Shown one piece after another: positions 27,179 through 37,192 of a DNA stretch of 62,611 nt. Made by a program: the position numbers and the translations under genes. The notes below the pieces were generated by a model, which searched no databases, was not told the origin of the DNA, and was given only the letters and a program-made list of their open reading frames with translations. The first letter of the stretch is position 1. Every line of letters starts with the position of its first letter. Source of the stretch: Beijerinckiaceae bacterium (GTDB taxonomy: Bacteria; Pseudomonadota; Alphaproteobacteria; Rhizobiales; Beijerinckiaceae); NCBI GenBank assembly GCA_947478405.1, contig CANJVX010000013.1:1-62611 (forward strand), written 5' to 3'.

Positions 27179-27928
27179 ATGGATATCGCCAAGAACTCCC
27201 TGCTCTATCTCGATGGCGTCAGCGTTTCTTTTGACGGCTATAAAGCGCTGCGTGGTCTCTCGCTCACCCTCGCGCCGGGCGAAATGCGCGCCATTATCGG
27301 CCCCAATGGTGCGGGCAAAACGACCATGATGGATATTATCACCGGCAAGACACGACCCGATGAAGGCGATGTGCTCTTTGCTGGCTCGCATGATCTGACG
27401 AAAATGGATGAAGCCTCGATTGCCGAATTGGGCATTGGCCGCAAATTCCAAAAACCCACTGTGTTCGAAAGCCACACAGTGGATGACAATATCCTGCTCG
27501 CGCTGAAAGCCCCCCGCTCGGCGCTCGCCACTTTGTTTGGCAAACCAGCCGCCGACACACGCGCGCGCATCGACCAGATTTTGGAAACCACCAGGCTGAA
27601 AGACCATCGCTTGCGGCTTGCAGCAGACCTGTCGCATGGGCAAAAGCAATGGCTCGAAATCGGCATGTTGCTGGCGCAAGACCCGAAATTGCTTCTGGTC
27701 GATGAGCCGGTGGCGGGCATGACGGATGCGGAAACCGCACAGACTGCTGAACTGTTGCGCGAGATTGCCATCGATCATTCGGTGGTTGTGGTGGAACATG
27801 ACATGAGCTTCGTGCGTGATCTGGGTGTGAAAGTCACCGTTCTGCACGAAGGGGCCGTGCTGGCTGAAGGCCCGCTTGATGTGGTGAGCGCAGATCCGCG
27901 CGTGATTGAAGTCTATTTGGGACGCTGA
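27179..27928 (+). CDS. urtD: Urea ABC transporter ATP-binding protein UrtD
   Basis: LivG-like ATPase of the urea importer, 249 residues. Walker A GPNGAGKTT, Q-loop GRKFQKPTVFE, signature LSHGQKQWLEIG (the SHGQ variant typical of UrtD), Walker B LLLVDEPVAGMT and H-loop VVVEHDMSFV. ATG 27179 follows GGAG and GAGG; a GTG at 27170 overlapping the urtC stop is an alternative start that adds three residues. Confidence 0.94.
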   Translation: MDIAKNSLLYLDGVSVSFDGYKALRGLSLTLAPGEMRAIIGPNGAGKTTMMDIITGKTRPDEGDVLFAGSHDLTKMDEASIAELGIGRKFQKPTVFESHTVDDNILLALKAPRSALATLFGKPAADTRARIDQILETTRLKDHRLRLAADLSHGQKQWLEIGMLLAQDPKLLLVDEPVAGMTDAETAQTAELLREIAIDHSVVVVEHDMSFVRDLGVKVTVLHEGAVLAEGPLDVVSADPRVIEVYLGR

Positions 27929-27931
27929 ACC

Positions 27932-28627
27932 ATGCTCGCCGTTGAATCCATCGACCTCTACTATGGCGCCGCGCAAGCGCTGCGCTCCGTCTCGCTCAAT
28001 GCCAAGCCCGGCCGTGTGACCTGCGTGATGGGCCGCAATGGTGTGGGCAAAACTTCGCTCATGCGCGCCATCTGCGGGCACCAGAGCATCGCGGGCGGTC
28101 GCATCATGTGGGAGGGCGAGGATGTCGCCAGACTGGCGCCCCATGCTCGGGCGCAGCGTGGAATTGCCTTTGTGCCGCAGGGGCGCGAGATTTTTCCTCT
28201 CCTCACCGTGCGCGAAAATCTGGAAACCGGCTTTGCTGCCGCCAAACGCGCCGACCGCTATGTGCCAGATGAAATCTACGATCTCTTTCCCGTGCTGAAG
28301 GATATGCTCTGGCGACGTGGCGGCGACCTGTCGGGCGGCCAGCAGCAGCAGCTCGCCATTGGCCGCGCGCTGGTCACGCGCCCCCGCCTTTTGGTGCTGG
28401 ATGAGCCGACGGAAGGCATCCAGCCCTCCATCATCAAGGATATCGGCCGCGCCATTGACTATCTGCGCCAGAAGGGCGACATGGCCATCGTGCTGGTCGA
28501 GCAATATTTCGAATTTGCTCGTGACCTGGCGGATGATTTCATCGTCATGGATCGCGGTGCCGTCGTGATCTCGGGTGACAAAGCCTCTATGGTGGAGAAA
28601 GATGTCCGCAGCCGCCTGTCCGTCTGA
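27932..28627 (+). CDS. urtE: Urea ABC transporter ATP-binding protein UrtE
   Basis: LivF-like ATPase of the urea importer, 231 residues. Walker A GRNGVGKTS, the Q-loop PQGREIFPLLTVRENL, signature LSGGQQQQLAIG, Walker B LLVLDEPTEGIQPSII and the H-loop IVLVEQYFEFA. It starts three bases after the urtD stop. The ureD GTG follows its TGA without a single base between, so urease accessory translation is coupled to the transporter. Confidence 0.94.
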   Translation: MLAVESIDLYYGAAQALRSVSLNAKPGRVTCVMGRNGVGKTSLMRAICGHQSIAGGRIMWEGEDVARLAPHARAQRGIAFVPQGREIFPLLTVRENLETGFAAAKRADRYVPDEIYDLFPVLKDMLWRRGGDLSGGQQQQLAIGRALVTRPRLLVLDEPTEGIQPSIIKDIGRAIDYLRQKGDMAIVLVEQYFEFARDLADDFIVMDRGAVVISGDKASMVEKDVRSRLSV

Positions 28628-29488
28628 GTGGCACAAGACCTTTTTCTCGCGAGTGACCCCGTGAACGCGCCTTTGCTCAGCCATCATGTGCCCATCGGCG
28701 CGCGTGCGCGGGGCGCCATCCGTGCGCGTTTTTCCGCCCTTGATGGGCGCAGTGCTTTGGCTGATCTGTATGAAGCGGGCGGTTTGCGCCTGCGCTTTCC
28801 GCGCAATGCCCAGACCTGCGAGGCCGTGCTCGTCAATACGGGCGGTGGCATTATCGGTGGCGACCGCGCGGAACTCTCATTCGAAGTTGATGCGCATGCC
28901 GATGCCATGATCACCACGCAATCGGCTGAAAAAATCTATCGCGCACAGAATGTGCCTGCGGAAGTCGCGCTCTCGCTCAGGGCTGGCGCTGGCGCACGAC
29001 TCGAATGGCTGCCGCAAGAAACCATTCTGTTTGAAGGTGCAAAGCTGAAACGCTCTTTTGCCCTCGATATGGCAGATGATGCGCGCGTGACACTGCTGGA
29101 AGCCACGACCTTCGGTCGGCTCGCCATGGGCGAGAGCAGCATCAGCGGCATGCTGGCAGATCGCTGGCGATTGCGCCGTGGCGGCAAACTTGTCCTTGCG
29201 GATGATCTGCGGTTGGAGGAATCCATCGGCGCGACACTCGATCGCAAAGCTTGCGGACAAGGCGCGCGTGCCACCGCACTCTTTTTGCATCTGGCCCCAG
29301 AGGCTGAAAGCTTGCTTGATCTCGCCCGCGAAACACTTGCACCCGCGACTTGCGCTTGGGGTGCGAGCGCGTGGAACGGGCTTCTCGCCATTCGTCTTCT
29401 ATCGCCTGCGCCCGAAACGATCCGCGCGGCGCTTGTGCCTCTTCTTGAAACCCTGCGCGGGCGCTCTGCTCCGCGCGTCTGGCAATAG
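28628..29488 (+). CDS. ureD: Urease accessory protein UreD
   Basis: Scaffold for nickel insertion into apo-urease, 286 residues. Conserved stretches: [28 protein letters not shown] motif (here [16 protein letters not shown]), [31 protein letters not shown] and [15 protein letters not shown]. The start GTG 28628 abuts the urtE stop, with no Shine-Dalgarno of its own, indicating translational coupling. It forms the UreDFG complex with the products at 32406 and 33065. Confidence 0.92.
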   Translation: MAQDLFLASDPVNAPLLSHHVPIGARARGAIRARFSALDGRSALADLYEAGGLRLRFPRNAQTCEAVLVNTGGGIIGGDRAELSFEVDAHADAMITTQSAEKIYRAQNVPAEVALSLRAGAGARLEWLPQETILFEGAKLKRSFALDMADDARVTLLEATTFGRLAMGESSISGMLADRWRLRRGGKLVLADDLRLEESIGATLDRKACGQGARATALFLHLAPEAESLLDLARETLAPATCAWGASAWNGLLAIRLLSPAPETIRAALVPLLETLRGRSAPRVWQ

Positions 29489-29502
29489 GGAGTTCTTTTC
29501 CC

Positions 29503-30123
29503 ATGAATCTCACCCCACGTGAAAAAGACAAATTGCTGATCGCGCTCGCCGCCATGGTCGCGCGCAACCGCCTCGCGCGCGGCGTGAAGCTGAACCATCC
29601 CGAAGCTGTCGCCCTCATCACCGACTATGTGGTGGAAGGAGCCCGCGATGGGCGCAGCGTGGCTGACCTCATGGAAGCGGGCGCGCATGTCGTCACCGCT
29701 GACATGGTGATGGAAGGCATTGCCGAAATGATTCACGATGTGCAGGTGGAAGCCACTTTCCCCGATGGCACGAAACTGGTGACCGTGCATGAGCCCATCC
29801 GTGGCTCGGCCTCCAAAGATATTCCCGGCGCTGTGTTTGCAGGGTCAGGTGATGTGCTGATGAATGAAGGCCGCGAGACGGTGACGCTGAAAGTGTCGAA
29901 CACTGGCGACCGCCCCATTCAAGTGGGCTCGCATTATCATTTCTTCGAGACCAATCCGGGCCTGTCTTTCGACCGCGCCAAAGCGCGTGGGATGCGGCTT
30001 GATATTCCAGCGGGCACGGCTGTGCGTTTCGAGCCGGGACAAACCCGCGATGTGCAGCTCGTGGCACTATCGGGAAATCGCGAAGTCTATGGCTTGCGCG
30101 GCGAAATCATGGGCAAGCTCTAA
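29503..30123 (+). CDS. ureAB: Urease gamma/beta fusion subunit (UreA-UreB)
   Basis: Single 206-residue polypeptide covering both small structural subunits. Residues 1-~100 are the gamma subunit ([55 protein letters not shown]). Residues ~105-206 are beta ([50 protein letters not shown]). There is no stop or start between them, and the short linker [16 protein letters not shown] joins the parts. In most bacteria these are two genes; fusions are known in Helicobacter and some alphaproteobacteria. The C-terminal extension that drives Helicobacter dodecamers is absent. Confidence 0.92.
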   Translation: MNLTPREKDKLLIALAAMVARNRLARGVKLNHPEAVALITDYVVEGARDGRSVADLMEAGAHVVTADMVMEGIAEMIHDVQVEATFPDGTKLVTVHEPIRGSASKDIPGAVFAGSGDVLMNEGRETVTLKVSNTGDRPIQVGSHYHFFETNPGLSFDRAKARGMRLDIPAGTAVRFEPGQTRDVQLVALSGNREVYGLRGEIMGKL

Positions 30124-30138
30124 GAGGGAGATGACAAG

Positions 30139-31851
30139 ATGACAACGAAACTCTCCCGCGCTGCTTATGCAGATATGTTTGGGCCCACCACCGGCGACAA
30201 AGTGCGCTTGGCCGATACAGCGCTCATGATCGAGATCGAGAAAGACTTCACCATCTATGGTGAAGAGGTGAAATTTGGTGGCGGCAAAGTCATTCGTGAT
30301 GGCATGGGCCAGTCGCAAGTGTCGCGCGCCGATGGTGCTGTCGACACGGTTATCACCAATGCGGTCGTGATCGACCATTGGGGCATTGTGAAATGCGATG
30401 TGGGCCTGCGTGACGGGCGCATCTTCAAACTGGGCAAGGCGGGCAACCCCGAAATCCAGCCGGGTGTGGATATTATCATCGGGCCCGGCACGGAAGTGAT
30501 TGCGGGTGAGGGCAAGATCCTCACCGCGGGCGGCTTTGATACACATATCCATTTCATCTGCCCGCAACAGATTGAAGAGGCGCTCATGTCGGGCGTCACA
30601 TCTATGCTGGGTGGCGGCACGGGGCCAGCCACAGGAACCTTTGCGACCACCTGCACGCCCGGCCCCTGGCATATTGCGCGCATGATCGAAGCTTCAGATT
30701 CCTTTCCGATGAATCTGGGCTTTGCCGCCAAGGGCAATGCGGCGACACCCAAAGGCTTGATCGAGCAGATTGAAGCTGGCGCCTGCGCCATGAAGCTGCA
30801 TGAAGATTGGGGCACCACTCCATCAGCGATTGATAATTGCCTGTCGGTGGCCGACGACACGGACGTGCAGGTGATGATCCACACCGACACACTGAATGAA
30901 TCAGGCTTTGTCGAAGACACAATCAAGGCGTTCAAAGGCCGCACGATTCATGCCTTCCACACCGAAGGGGCAGGCGGTGGCCATGCGCCCGATATTATGC
31001 GTGTGGCTGAACTTGAAAATGTGCTGCCATCCTCCACCAATCCGACGCGGCCTTTCACCAAAAATACGCTCGATGAACATCTCGATATGTTGATGGTCTG
31101 CCATCATCTTGATTCATCGATTCCTGAAGATCTGGCTTTTGCCGAAAGCCGCATCCGCAAAGAGACCATCGCAGCCGAAGACATTCTGCATGATCTGGGT
31201 GCGCTCTCGATGATGTCATCAGACTCGCAAGCCATGGGGCGTGTGGGCGAAGTCATTATCCGCACGTGGCAGACGGCCGACAAGATGAAGCGCCAGCGCG
31301 GGCCGCTGCCCGAAGACAAGGGCGACAATGACAATGCCCGCGTCAAACGCTACATCGCGAAATATACAATCAACCCCGCGATTGCCCATGGCGTGTCGCG
31401 CCATATTGGCTCGGTTGAAGCGGGCAAGCTTGCTGATCTTGTTTTGTGGACGCCTGCTTTCTTTGGTGTGAAGCCTGATCTGATCATCAAGGGCGGCATG
31501 ATTGCAGCCGCCCCCATGGGCGACCCGAATGCATCGATCCCGACACCACAGCCCGTGCATTATCGCCCGATGTTTGGCTCATATGGCGCAGCCGTTTCAC
31601 GCACATCCATGACCTTCGTGTCGCAAATGTCGCTCGACAAGGGCATTGCCACACATTTGCGCGTCAGCAAGCAGATGGTTGCTGTGCAGGATACGCGCAA
31701 ACAAATCTCGAAGAAGAGCATGATCCACAATGGCGCCACGCCCAAGCTGAGGATCGATCCCGAGACTTATGCGGTGACAGCCGATGGCGTGCTCCTGACT
31801 TGCGAACCCGCCTCGGTGCTACCGATGGCGCAACGCTATTTCATGTTCTGA
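30139..31851 (+). CDS. ureC: Urease subunit alpha
   Basis: Catalytic nickel subunit hydrolysing urea to ammonia and carbamate, 570 residues. Nickel ligands: HIH in [11 protein letters not shown], the carbamylated lysine Lys219 in [12 protein letters not shown], and the histidines in [10 protein letters not shown] and [15 protein letters not shown]. The mobile-flap histidines are in MVCHHLD. C-terminal [12 protein letters not shown] is the standard end. All catalytic residues are present. ATG 30139 is 15 bases after the ureAB stop with GAGGGAGATGACAAG upstream. Confidence 0.97.
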   Translation: MTTKLSRAAYADMFGPTTGDKVRLADTALMIEIEKDFTIYGEEVKFGGGKVIRDGMGQSQVSRADGAVDTVITNAVVIDHWGIVKCDVGLRDGRIFKLGKAGNPEIQPGVDIIIGPGTEVIAGEGKILTAGGFDTHIHFICPQQIEEALMSGVTSMLGGGTGPATGTFATTCTPGPWHIARMIEASDSFPMNLGFAAKGNAATPKGLIEQIEAGACAMKLHEDWGTTPSAIDNCLSVADDTDVQVMIHTDTLNESGFVEDTIKAFKGRTIHAFHTEGAGGGHAPDIMRVAELENVLPSSTNPTRPFTKNTLDEHLDMLMVCHHLDSSIPEDLAFAESRIRKETIAAEDILHDLGALSMMSSDSQAMGRVGEVIIRTWQTADKMKRQRGPLPEDKGDNDNARVKRYIAKYTINPAIAHGVSRHIGSVEAGKLADLVLWTPAFFGVKPDLIIKGGMIAAAPMGDPNASIPTPQPVHYRPMFGSYGAAVSRTSMTFVSQMSLDKGIATHLRVSKQMVAVQDTRKQISKKSMIHNGATPKLRIDPETYAVTADGVLLTCEPASVLPMAQRYFMF

Positions 31852-31861
31852 GGGACACATC

Positions 31862-32413
31862 ATGATCCGCGCTGGAAAAATCTTGGCACAGGCCGCAGGT
31901 AAAAATACCTGCGCTGATACAGTTCTGCTCGATTCCACAGAGCGCCATCGTCGGCGCGCCACGATGACATGCGTGCGCGGCTTGGAATTCCTGCTCGATT
32001 TGCCGGAAGCCATTATGCTGCGCTCGGGCGATGCGATCATGCTTGATGATGGGCGGCTCGTAGAAGTGCTGGGCAAGCCCGAGCCTTTGGCTGAAATTCG
32101 CTGCGGCAGCGCGCGCGAATTGGCCAATGTCTCCTGGCATCTGGGCAACCGCCATCTGCCGGTGCAAATTTTCGAAACCAAAATCCGCATCCGCCGCGAC
32201 CATGTGATTGAAGATATGGTGCGCGGCCTCGGCGCCAAAATTGCGCTGATTGAAGCCGCCTTCGATCCCGAAGGTGGCGCTTATGCGCAAGCCGAACATG
32301 CGCATGATCCCGGACATGATCACGGGCACGATCACCATGATCATGGCGATGATTGCGGCTGCGGACATGATCACCACGGGCATGACCATGCGCATGGCCA
32401 CAAGCATGGCTGA
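31862..32413 (+). CDS. ureE: Urease accessory protein UreE (nickel metallochaperone)
   Basis: Nickel-binding chaperone, 183 residues. The peptide-binding domain covers residues ~1-75 and the metal-binding domain ~75-150 ([26 protein letters not shown], with the conserved dimer-interface histidine). The last ~35 residues are a histidine-rich tail with about 18 histidines plus a CGC pair, able to store several nickel ions. It overlaps ureF by eight bases. The tail suggests nickel buffering; no nickel transporter gene is nearby. Confidence 0.92.
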   Translation: MIRAGKILAQAAGKNTCADTVLLDSTERHRRRATMTCVRGLEFLLDLPEAIMLRSGDAIMLDDGRLVEVLGKPEPLAEIRCGSARELANVSWHLGNRHLPVQIFETKIRIRRDHVIEDMVRGLGAKIALIEAAFDPEGGAYAQAEHAHDPGHDHGHDHHDHGDDCGCGHDHHGHDHAHGHKHG

Positions 32414-33068
32414 GAGCGCGCATCTGCCGCTGGCCATCTGGTTGTCGCCAGCCTTTCCGGTTGGCGCCTTCGCCTATAGCCATGCGCTCGAATGGGCGGT
32501 GGAATGCGGCGCGGTGCAGGATGCAGCCACACTCAGCACATGGATCGATGATCTTCTGCGCTGCGGCTCGGGCCGCAATGATGCCATTCTGCTTGCAGCC
32601 AGCCATCGCGCCGCAAATGATGCAGCCGCGCTGATCGAGATCAACGAATTGGCTTTGGCGCTCGCACCCTCGCGCGAGCGGCATCTTGAAACATCAGCAC
32701 AGGGAGCGGCTTTCGTCATTGCCATGCGCGCGGCTTGGCCATGCGCCGCACTTGATGCGCTTGATGGCGAGACCGCCTATCCTGTTGCGCTTGGCGCTGC
32801 CGCAGCGGGACACCATGTGCCCTTGGCCGCAACGCTGGAGCATTTTCTGCTGGCCTTCACCGCCAATCTCGTATCGGCGGCTGTGCGCCTTGGCCCCATT
32901 GGGCAGACCGATGGTCAACGTGTCACGGCTGGTGCTTTGCCTGCCATCCACGCAACGGCGCGCTTTGCGCTCACTTCCACCTTGGACGATCTCGGCTCGG
33001 CCACCCTTGCCTCCGATCTCGCGTCCATGCAGCATGAAACCCAATATTCGAGGCTCTTTCGCTCATGA
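32406..33068 (+). CDS. ureF: Urease accessory protein UreF
   Basis: Bridges UreD and UreG in urease maturation, 220 residues, all helical. Family stretches: [27 protein letters not shown] at the N-terminus, [18 protein letters not shown], and [18 protein letters not shown]. The start ATG 32406 lies inside the ureE 3' end; the open frame extends upstream to 32250 but there reads a methionine/isoleucine-rich shadow of the ureE histidine tail and is rejected. It overlaps ureG by four bases. Confidence 0.92.
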   Translation: MAESAHLPLAIWLSPAFPVGAFAYSHALEWAVECGAVQDAATLSTWIDDLLRCGSGRNDAILLAASHRAANDAAALIEINELALALAPSRERHLETSAQGAAFVIAMRAAWPCAALDALDGETAYPVALGAAAAGHHVPLAATLEHFLLAFTANLVSAAVRLGPIGQTDGQRVTAGALPAIHATARFALTSTLDDLGSATLASDLASMQHETQYSRLFRS

Positions 33069-33706
33069 CCGCATCTTTGAATGGACCGCTGCGCGTTGGT
33101 ATTGGCGGCCCCGTCGGCTCCGGCAAAACCGCTCTGATGGAAAATCTCTGCAAGGCGTTACGCGACACTTACGATATCGCCGCCATCACCAATGATATTT
33201 ACACGAAGGAAGATGCACGCCTGCTGACTGTTGCAGGCGCACTGACGCCTGATCGCATCATGGGTGTGGAAACAGGCGGCTGCCCGCATACCGCTATTCG
33301 CGAAGACGCCTCTGCCAATCTGGCGGCCGTGTCTGACATGAGCAAAAAATTTCCGGGCCTTGAAATCATTCTGATTGAATCGGGTGGCGATAATCTTGCG
33401 GCTACTTTTTCGCCCGAACTCGCGGATATCACCATCTATGTGATCGATGTGTCGGGCGGCGAAAAGATTCCGCGCAAAGGGGGGCCTGGTATTACGCGCT
33501 CGGATTTGCTCGTCATTAACAAGATCGATCTCGCACCCTATGTCGGCGCCTCGCTTAATGTGATGGATGCGGATACAAAACGCATGCGGGGTGAGCGACC
33601 CTATGTCTTCACCAATATGAAGACGAAACAGGGCTTGCAGCCGATTATGAATTTCATCGCCAAGCGCGGCGGCCTGCCCGTGCGCTCACCAATCACAGCA
33701 GACTAA
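33065..33706 (+). CDS. ureG: Urease accessory GTPase UreG
   Basis: SIMIBI GTPase that powers nickel delivery, 213 residues. P-loop [11 protein letters not shown] (residues ~14-24), the nickel-binding [13 protein letters not shown] with the invariant [19 protein letters not shown], and the guanine-specificity [11 protein letters not shown]. Start ATGA overlap with ureF. It is the last gene of the urt-ure block; palindromic repeat copy D follows five bases later and may mark the transcript end. Confidence 0.96.
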   Translation: MTASLNGPLRVGIGGPVGSGKTALMENLCKALRDTYDIAAITNDIYTKEDARLLTVAGALTPDRIMGVETGGCPHTAIREDASANLAAVSDMSKKFPGLEIILIESGGDNLAATFSPELADITIYVIDVSGGEKIPRKGGPGITRSDLLVINKIDLAPYVGASLNVMDADTKRMRGERPYVFTNMKTKQGLQPIMNFIAKRGGLPVRSPITAD

Positions 33707-33710
33707 AACG

Positions 33711-33795
33711 CCGTCATTGCGAGGAGCGCAGCAACGTGGCAATCCAGCTTCACACGTGAGGCTTCTGGATTGCTTCGCTTCGCTCGCAATGACGG
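33711..33795. repeat. Dispersed palindromic repeat, copy D
   Basis: The most symmetric copy, 85 bases: CCGTCATTGCGAG at the left end and CTCGCAATGACGG at the right end are exact reverse complements, with GGCAATCCAG and CTGGATTGC inside. It lies right after ureG. Confidence 0.8.
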
Positions 33796-33851
33796 CTTGA
33801 GTTGCGCGCAAGCGCTCATTTGGGGCATGATGGAGACACGAGGAGAATCCC

Positions 33852-34814
33852 ATGTCATCCAAGCTCGACCAGCTCAAATCTATGACCACGATTGTTGCCG
33901 ACACAGGCGACATGGCCTCCATTGGCGCTTTCAAGCCGACCGATTGCACCACAAATCCGACGCTGATCCTCAAAGCCGCACAGATGGACGCCTATAAGCA
34001 TCTGGTCGATGAAGCGATTGAATGGGGCCGTAGCCACCATGCCGTCACCAGCCAAGTTACAGATCGGCTGGCTGTGAATTTCGGTGCCGAGCTTGCCAAA
34101 ATTGTACCGGGCCGCGTGTCGACTGAAGTGGATGCCGATCTCTCCTTCGATGTCGAGGGCATGGTCAGCAAAGGTCGCGCGACCATTGCTGATTATGAAT
34201 CGCGGGGCGTGGCGCGCAGCCGCGTGCTCATCAAGCTCGCCACCACATGGGAAGGCATCCGCGCCTGCGAAATCCTCCAGCGTGAAGGCATTGATTGCAA
34301 CATGACGCTGCTCTTTGGTCTGCCGCAGGCCATTGCTGCGGCAGAGGCTGGTGCTTTTCTCATCTCGCCATTTGTCGGGCGCATTCTCGACTGGCATGTG
34401 AAGGCGAGCGGCAAAACTTTCGGGGCTGAGGAAGATCCGGGCGTTTTGTCGGTGCGCAATATCTACGCTTACTACAAAGCTTACGGCATCAAGACCGTCG
34501 TCATGGGCGCCTCTTTCCGCTCCCTGGGCGAGATTGAAGCGCTGGCTGGTTGTGATCGCCTCACCATTGCGCCTGCTCTGCTTGATGAACTCGCCAAGAG
34601 CGAAGGCGCTTTGGCGCGCAAGCTTGATCCCGCACAAGCCGCCAAGCTTGCGCCCGCCAAAATGTCGCTGGATGAAAAAACCTTCCGCTTCCTTTTGAAT
34701 GAAGATGCGATGGCGACTGAAAAGCTTGCGGAAGGCATTCGCCTTTTCACAAAGGATTTACGCGCCTTGCGCGAGATGGTGGCAGGCTTGCTCGAAAATT
34801 CAGCTGCACTTTAA
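33852..34814 (+). CDS. tal: Transaldolase
   Basis: Non-oxidative pentose-phosphate enzyme, 320 residues, class 1 (TalB-like). The Schiff-base lysine is Lys128 in [13 protein letters not shown]. Other motifs: [24 protein letters not shown] at the N-terminus, [35 protein letters not shown] and [15 protein letters not shown] 33852 has GAGGAGAA upstream. It stands alone between repeat D and a strong bidirectional terminator. Confidence 0.96.
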   Translation: MSSKLDQLKSMTTIVADTGDMASIGAFKPTDCTTNPTLILKAAQMDAYKHLVDEAIEWGRSHHAVTSQVTDRLAVNFGAELAKIVPGRVSTEVDADLSFDVEGMVSKGRATIADYESRGVARSRVLIKLATTWEGIRACEILQREGIDCNMTLLFGLPQAIAAAEAGAFLISPFVGRILDWHVKASGKTFGAEEDPGVLSVRNIYAYYKAYGIKTVVMGASFRSLGEIEALAGCDRLTIAPALLDELAKSEGALARKLDPAQAAKLAPAKMSLDEKTFRFLLNEDAMATEKLAEGIRLFTKDLRALREMVAGLLENSAAL

Positions 34815-34821
34815 AAAAGAA

Positions 34822-34853
34822 AAACCCGTCAGCTTGTATTTACTGACGGGTTT
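34822..34853. terminator. Bidirectional terminator between tal and the TctC-type gene
   Basis: AAACCCGTCAG (34822-34832) pairs perfectly with CTGACGGGTTT (34843-34853), with A-rich sequence on the left. It serves tal on the plus strand and, with a good T-tract, the convergent minus-strand gene. Confidence 0.85.
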
Positions 34854-34879
34854 CATGTCATTTCAAACTTCAGATCGCC

Positions 34880-35917
34880 TTACTTGCTTTCGTCCGGATA
34901 GGCCTTGCGGACCTTTTCCAAAAGTTCCGGCGTGATGTTGGCCACATCTGTCACAAGCTTCTGGAGATCTTCGCCCTTCATCGGACCCATGCTCATGCCC
35001 ATCCGATCGAGATCACCGGTGAAAGCCGCGTCGAGCATTGTCGCATCAAAAGCGCGACGTAATGTATTGACGCGATCATCCGCGGTCTTGGGTGTCGTGA
35101 AGAAAGATGTGCCGATTTCGCTCGCCGACATGATGGCGGTAAGGATTTGCTTTTTCTCCGGCGTGTCCGCGGTCTCAATGGCTGTTGGCACATTGGGCAA
35201 TTCCGGCAGACGCTTCAGGCCAAATTGCGAGAGCACCTGGATGCTGCCATCCTTGAACCATGAGGGCTTGGCCGAGCGCACAGCTTCGTATGCCGTCGAA
35301 TGGCCTTCCACTTCGCCGCGCTCAACCGCAAGCATGGCTTCATTCGAGCCCTTGTAGCCCATCACCAGCTTGAACTTGGTGCCCAAAACATTGTTGAGCA
35401 CAAGCGGGTAGATGGAAACGGTTGAGCCCGCACCTGTGCCACCCAGCGTTGCCTCCTGCTTGATCGCATCTTCAATCGTCTTCACCGGAGACGTCTTCCA
35501 TGTGAAAACAATATTGACGAGCGGGCCAACGCGGCCGATCCAATTCAGCTCTGCCGTCTTGAAGCGCACGCCATTCGTGCCAAGCTTTTCATCGAGCGGC
35601 AGCGTGGGAGCGCCAAGGCCAACCACAGTTCCGTCTTTTGCCGAATTGTTGAAAATCTGATTGACCGCCAGGAAGGAACCCGCACCCGGCATGTTGCGCA
35701 CAACCACAGTCGGATTGCCCGGAATATGCTTGCCCATATGCTGGGCGATCATGCGCGAATAGGTATCGTTGCTGCCACCCGTCGCATAGCCGATCAGGAA
35801 CTCGACCGTCTTGCCCTTGTAAAATTCGGCGGGAGATTGCGCCTGTGCCGCTCCGGCCAGGAGTATCGCGCCCATCGTGCCGATGAAAATTGGGTGTGTC
35901 ATTTGCATTTTGCGCAT
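34880..35917 (-). CDS. Tripartite tricarboxylate transporter-type substrate-binding protein (TctC/Bug family)
   Basis: Periplasmic receptor of the Bug/TctC family, 345 residues. Signal peptide to about residue 27 (IFIGTMGAILLAGAAQAQS). Mature motifs: PAEFYKGKTVEFLIGYATGGSNDTYSR, NMPGAGSFLAVNQIFN and GGTGAGST. The substrate is a small carboxylate of unknown identity. No TctA/TctB membrane genes lie beside it; orphan receptors of this family are common in Rhizobiales. ATG 35917 has GGAGG nine bases upstream, preferred over 35959. Confidence 0.85.
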   Translation of the reverse strand: MRKMQMTHPIFIGTMGAILLAGAAQAQSPAEFYKGKTVEFLIGYATGGSNDTYSRMIAQHMGKHIPGNPTVVVRNMPGAGSFLAVNQIFNNSAKDGTVVGLGAPTLPLDEKLGTNGVRFKTAELNWIGRVGPLVNIVFTWKTSPVKTIEDAIKQEATLGGTGAGSTVSIYPLVLNNVLGTKFKLVMGYKGSNEAMLAVERGEVEGHSTAYEAVRSAKPSWFKDGSIQVLSQFGLKRLPELPNVPTAIETADTPEKKQILTAIMSASEIGTSFFTTPKTADDRVNTLRRAFDATMLDAAFTGDLDRMGMSMGPMKGEDLQKLVTDVANITPELLEKVRKAYPDESK

Positions 35918-36140
35918 CTTGTCCTCCCGCGGCGGCGCCGGACTTTGCCGACCTAACATCGCTTCTTCTCGGGATAATCTATCCGGCGCGGGGAATCCAC
36001 CCCACTAACAAAGGCTTGTAAATGTTCACAAGCACGAGAGACCGGCCGCCTTGCGCTTCACACCCGCGGGGGCCATGTTTCAAACCATGGTCATTACCCC
36101 GGGACACCCGAATAATCTTGGCGCCAGCGCGCTCGTCAAC

Positions 36141-37178
36141 ATGAACAATCGATCGCGCGAGATTTTCCGCTCGATTGTTGACAGCTATCTGGCCACCGGG
36201 GAGCCGGTGGGCTCCCGCCATATTTCCCGCCTCCTGCCCATCACGCTCTCCCCCGCCTCCATTCGTAACGTTATGCAGGATCTCGAGGAGCTAGGCCTTG
36301 TCTATGCACCCCACACCTCGGCCGGGCGCCTGCCCACCGAACAGGGCTTGCGCTTTTTCGTCGATGCCATGCTGGAGTACGGTGCCCCCAACGAAGAAGA
36401 TCGGCGCAAGATCGAAGCGGAAGTAAAGGCCGCCTCGCAGGACCGGACCCTCGATGGCGTTCTGGCCGAGGCTTCAAGCCTGCTCTCGGGCCTCACCCGC
36501 GGAGCGAGCGTGGTGCTGACGACGAAAGAAAACGTCCGGCTGAAACATATCGAATTCGTGCGGCTCGATGCCGAGCGCGCCCTGGCTGTGCTCGTCTCGG
36601 AGGATGGAACGGTCGAAAACCGACTGGTCGCCATCCCCGCAGGCCTGCCTGCCAGCGCCCTGATTGAGGCCGGCAATTATCTCAATGCTCGTCTGCGTGG
36701 CCGCACTTTGGGGGAAGTCCGCTCGGAAATCGAAGCCGCCCGCCTCTCCGCCCAGACTGAGCTTGATGAATTGACCGCCAGACTGGTCGATGCGGGGCTG
36801 GCAAGCTGGGCTGGGCTCAAAGGCGAAAGCCAGCAGCTGATTGTGCGCGGCCAAGCCAACCTGCTGGATGATTTGCGGGCAGACGAGGATCTGGAGCGGA
36901 TTCGCCTCCTCTTTTCTGATCTGGAGACCAAAACCGATGTGATCGACCTGCTCTCGCGGGCCGAAACCGGCGAGGGCGTTCGCATTTTTATCGGTTCAGA
37001 AAACAAGCTCTTTTCGCTTTCGGGCTCCTCGATGATCGCCGCCCCCTTCCGCGATGGCGCCCAGCAGATTGTCGGCGTCTTGGGCGTGATCGGCCCGACC
37101 CGGCTGAATTACGCCCGCATCGTGCCCATGGTCGATTACACGGCCAAGGTCGTGGGCCGCCTGATGCAGGGACGCTGA
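36141..37178 (+). CDS. hrcA: Heat-inducible transcriptional repressor HrcA
   Basis: Repressor of CIRCE-controlled chaperonin genes, 345 residues. N-terminal winged helix: [29 protein letters not shown] and [39 protein letters not shown]. The C-terminal effector region includes [14 protein letters not shown] [20 protein letters not shown]. The start is uncertain: ATG 36141 fits the family N-terminus but lacks a Shine-Dalgarno; in-frame ATGs at 36075 and 36087 would add about 20 residues. No CIRCE element is seen here, so its targets (groESL) are elsewhere. grpE, its usual partner, is 22 kb away. Confidence 0.92.
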   Translation: MNNRSREIFRSIVDSYLATGEPVGSRHISRLLPITLSPASIRNVMQDLEELGLVYAPHTSAGRLPTEQGLRFFVDAMLEYGAPNEEDRRKIEAEVKAASQDRTLDGVLAEASSLLSGLTRGASVVLTTKENVRLKHIEFVRLDAERALAVLVSEDGTVENRLVAIPAGLPASALIEAGNYLNARLRGRTLGEVRSEIEAARLSAQTELDELTARLVDAGLASWAGLKGESQQLIVRGQANLLDDLRADEDLERIRLLFSDLETKTDVIDLLSRAETGEGVRIFIGSENKLFSLSGSSMIAAPFRDGAQQIVGVLGVIGPTRLNYARIVPMVDYTAKVVGRLMQGR

Positions 37179-37192
37179 ATTTCATTTTTTGA

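Noticed and set aside
26861-28687. A 608-codon open frame on the minus strand across urtD and urtE
   Set aside because: It is exactly antisense to two clear ATPase genes, its composition is His/Arg/Gln-rich and it shows no protein-family pattern.
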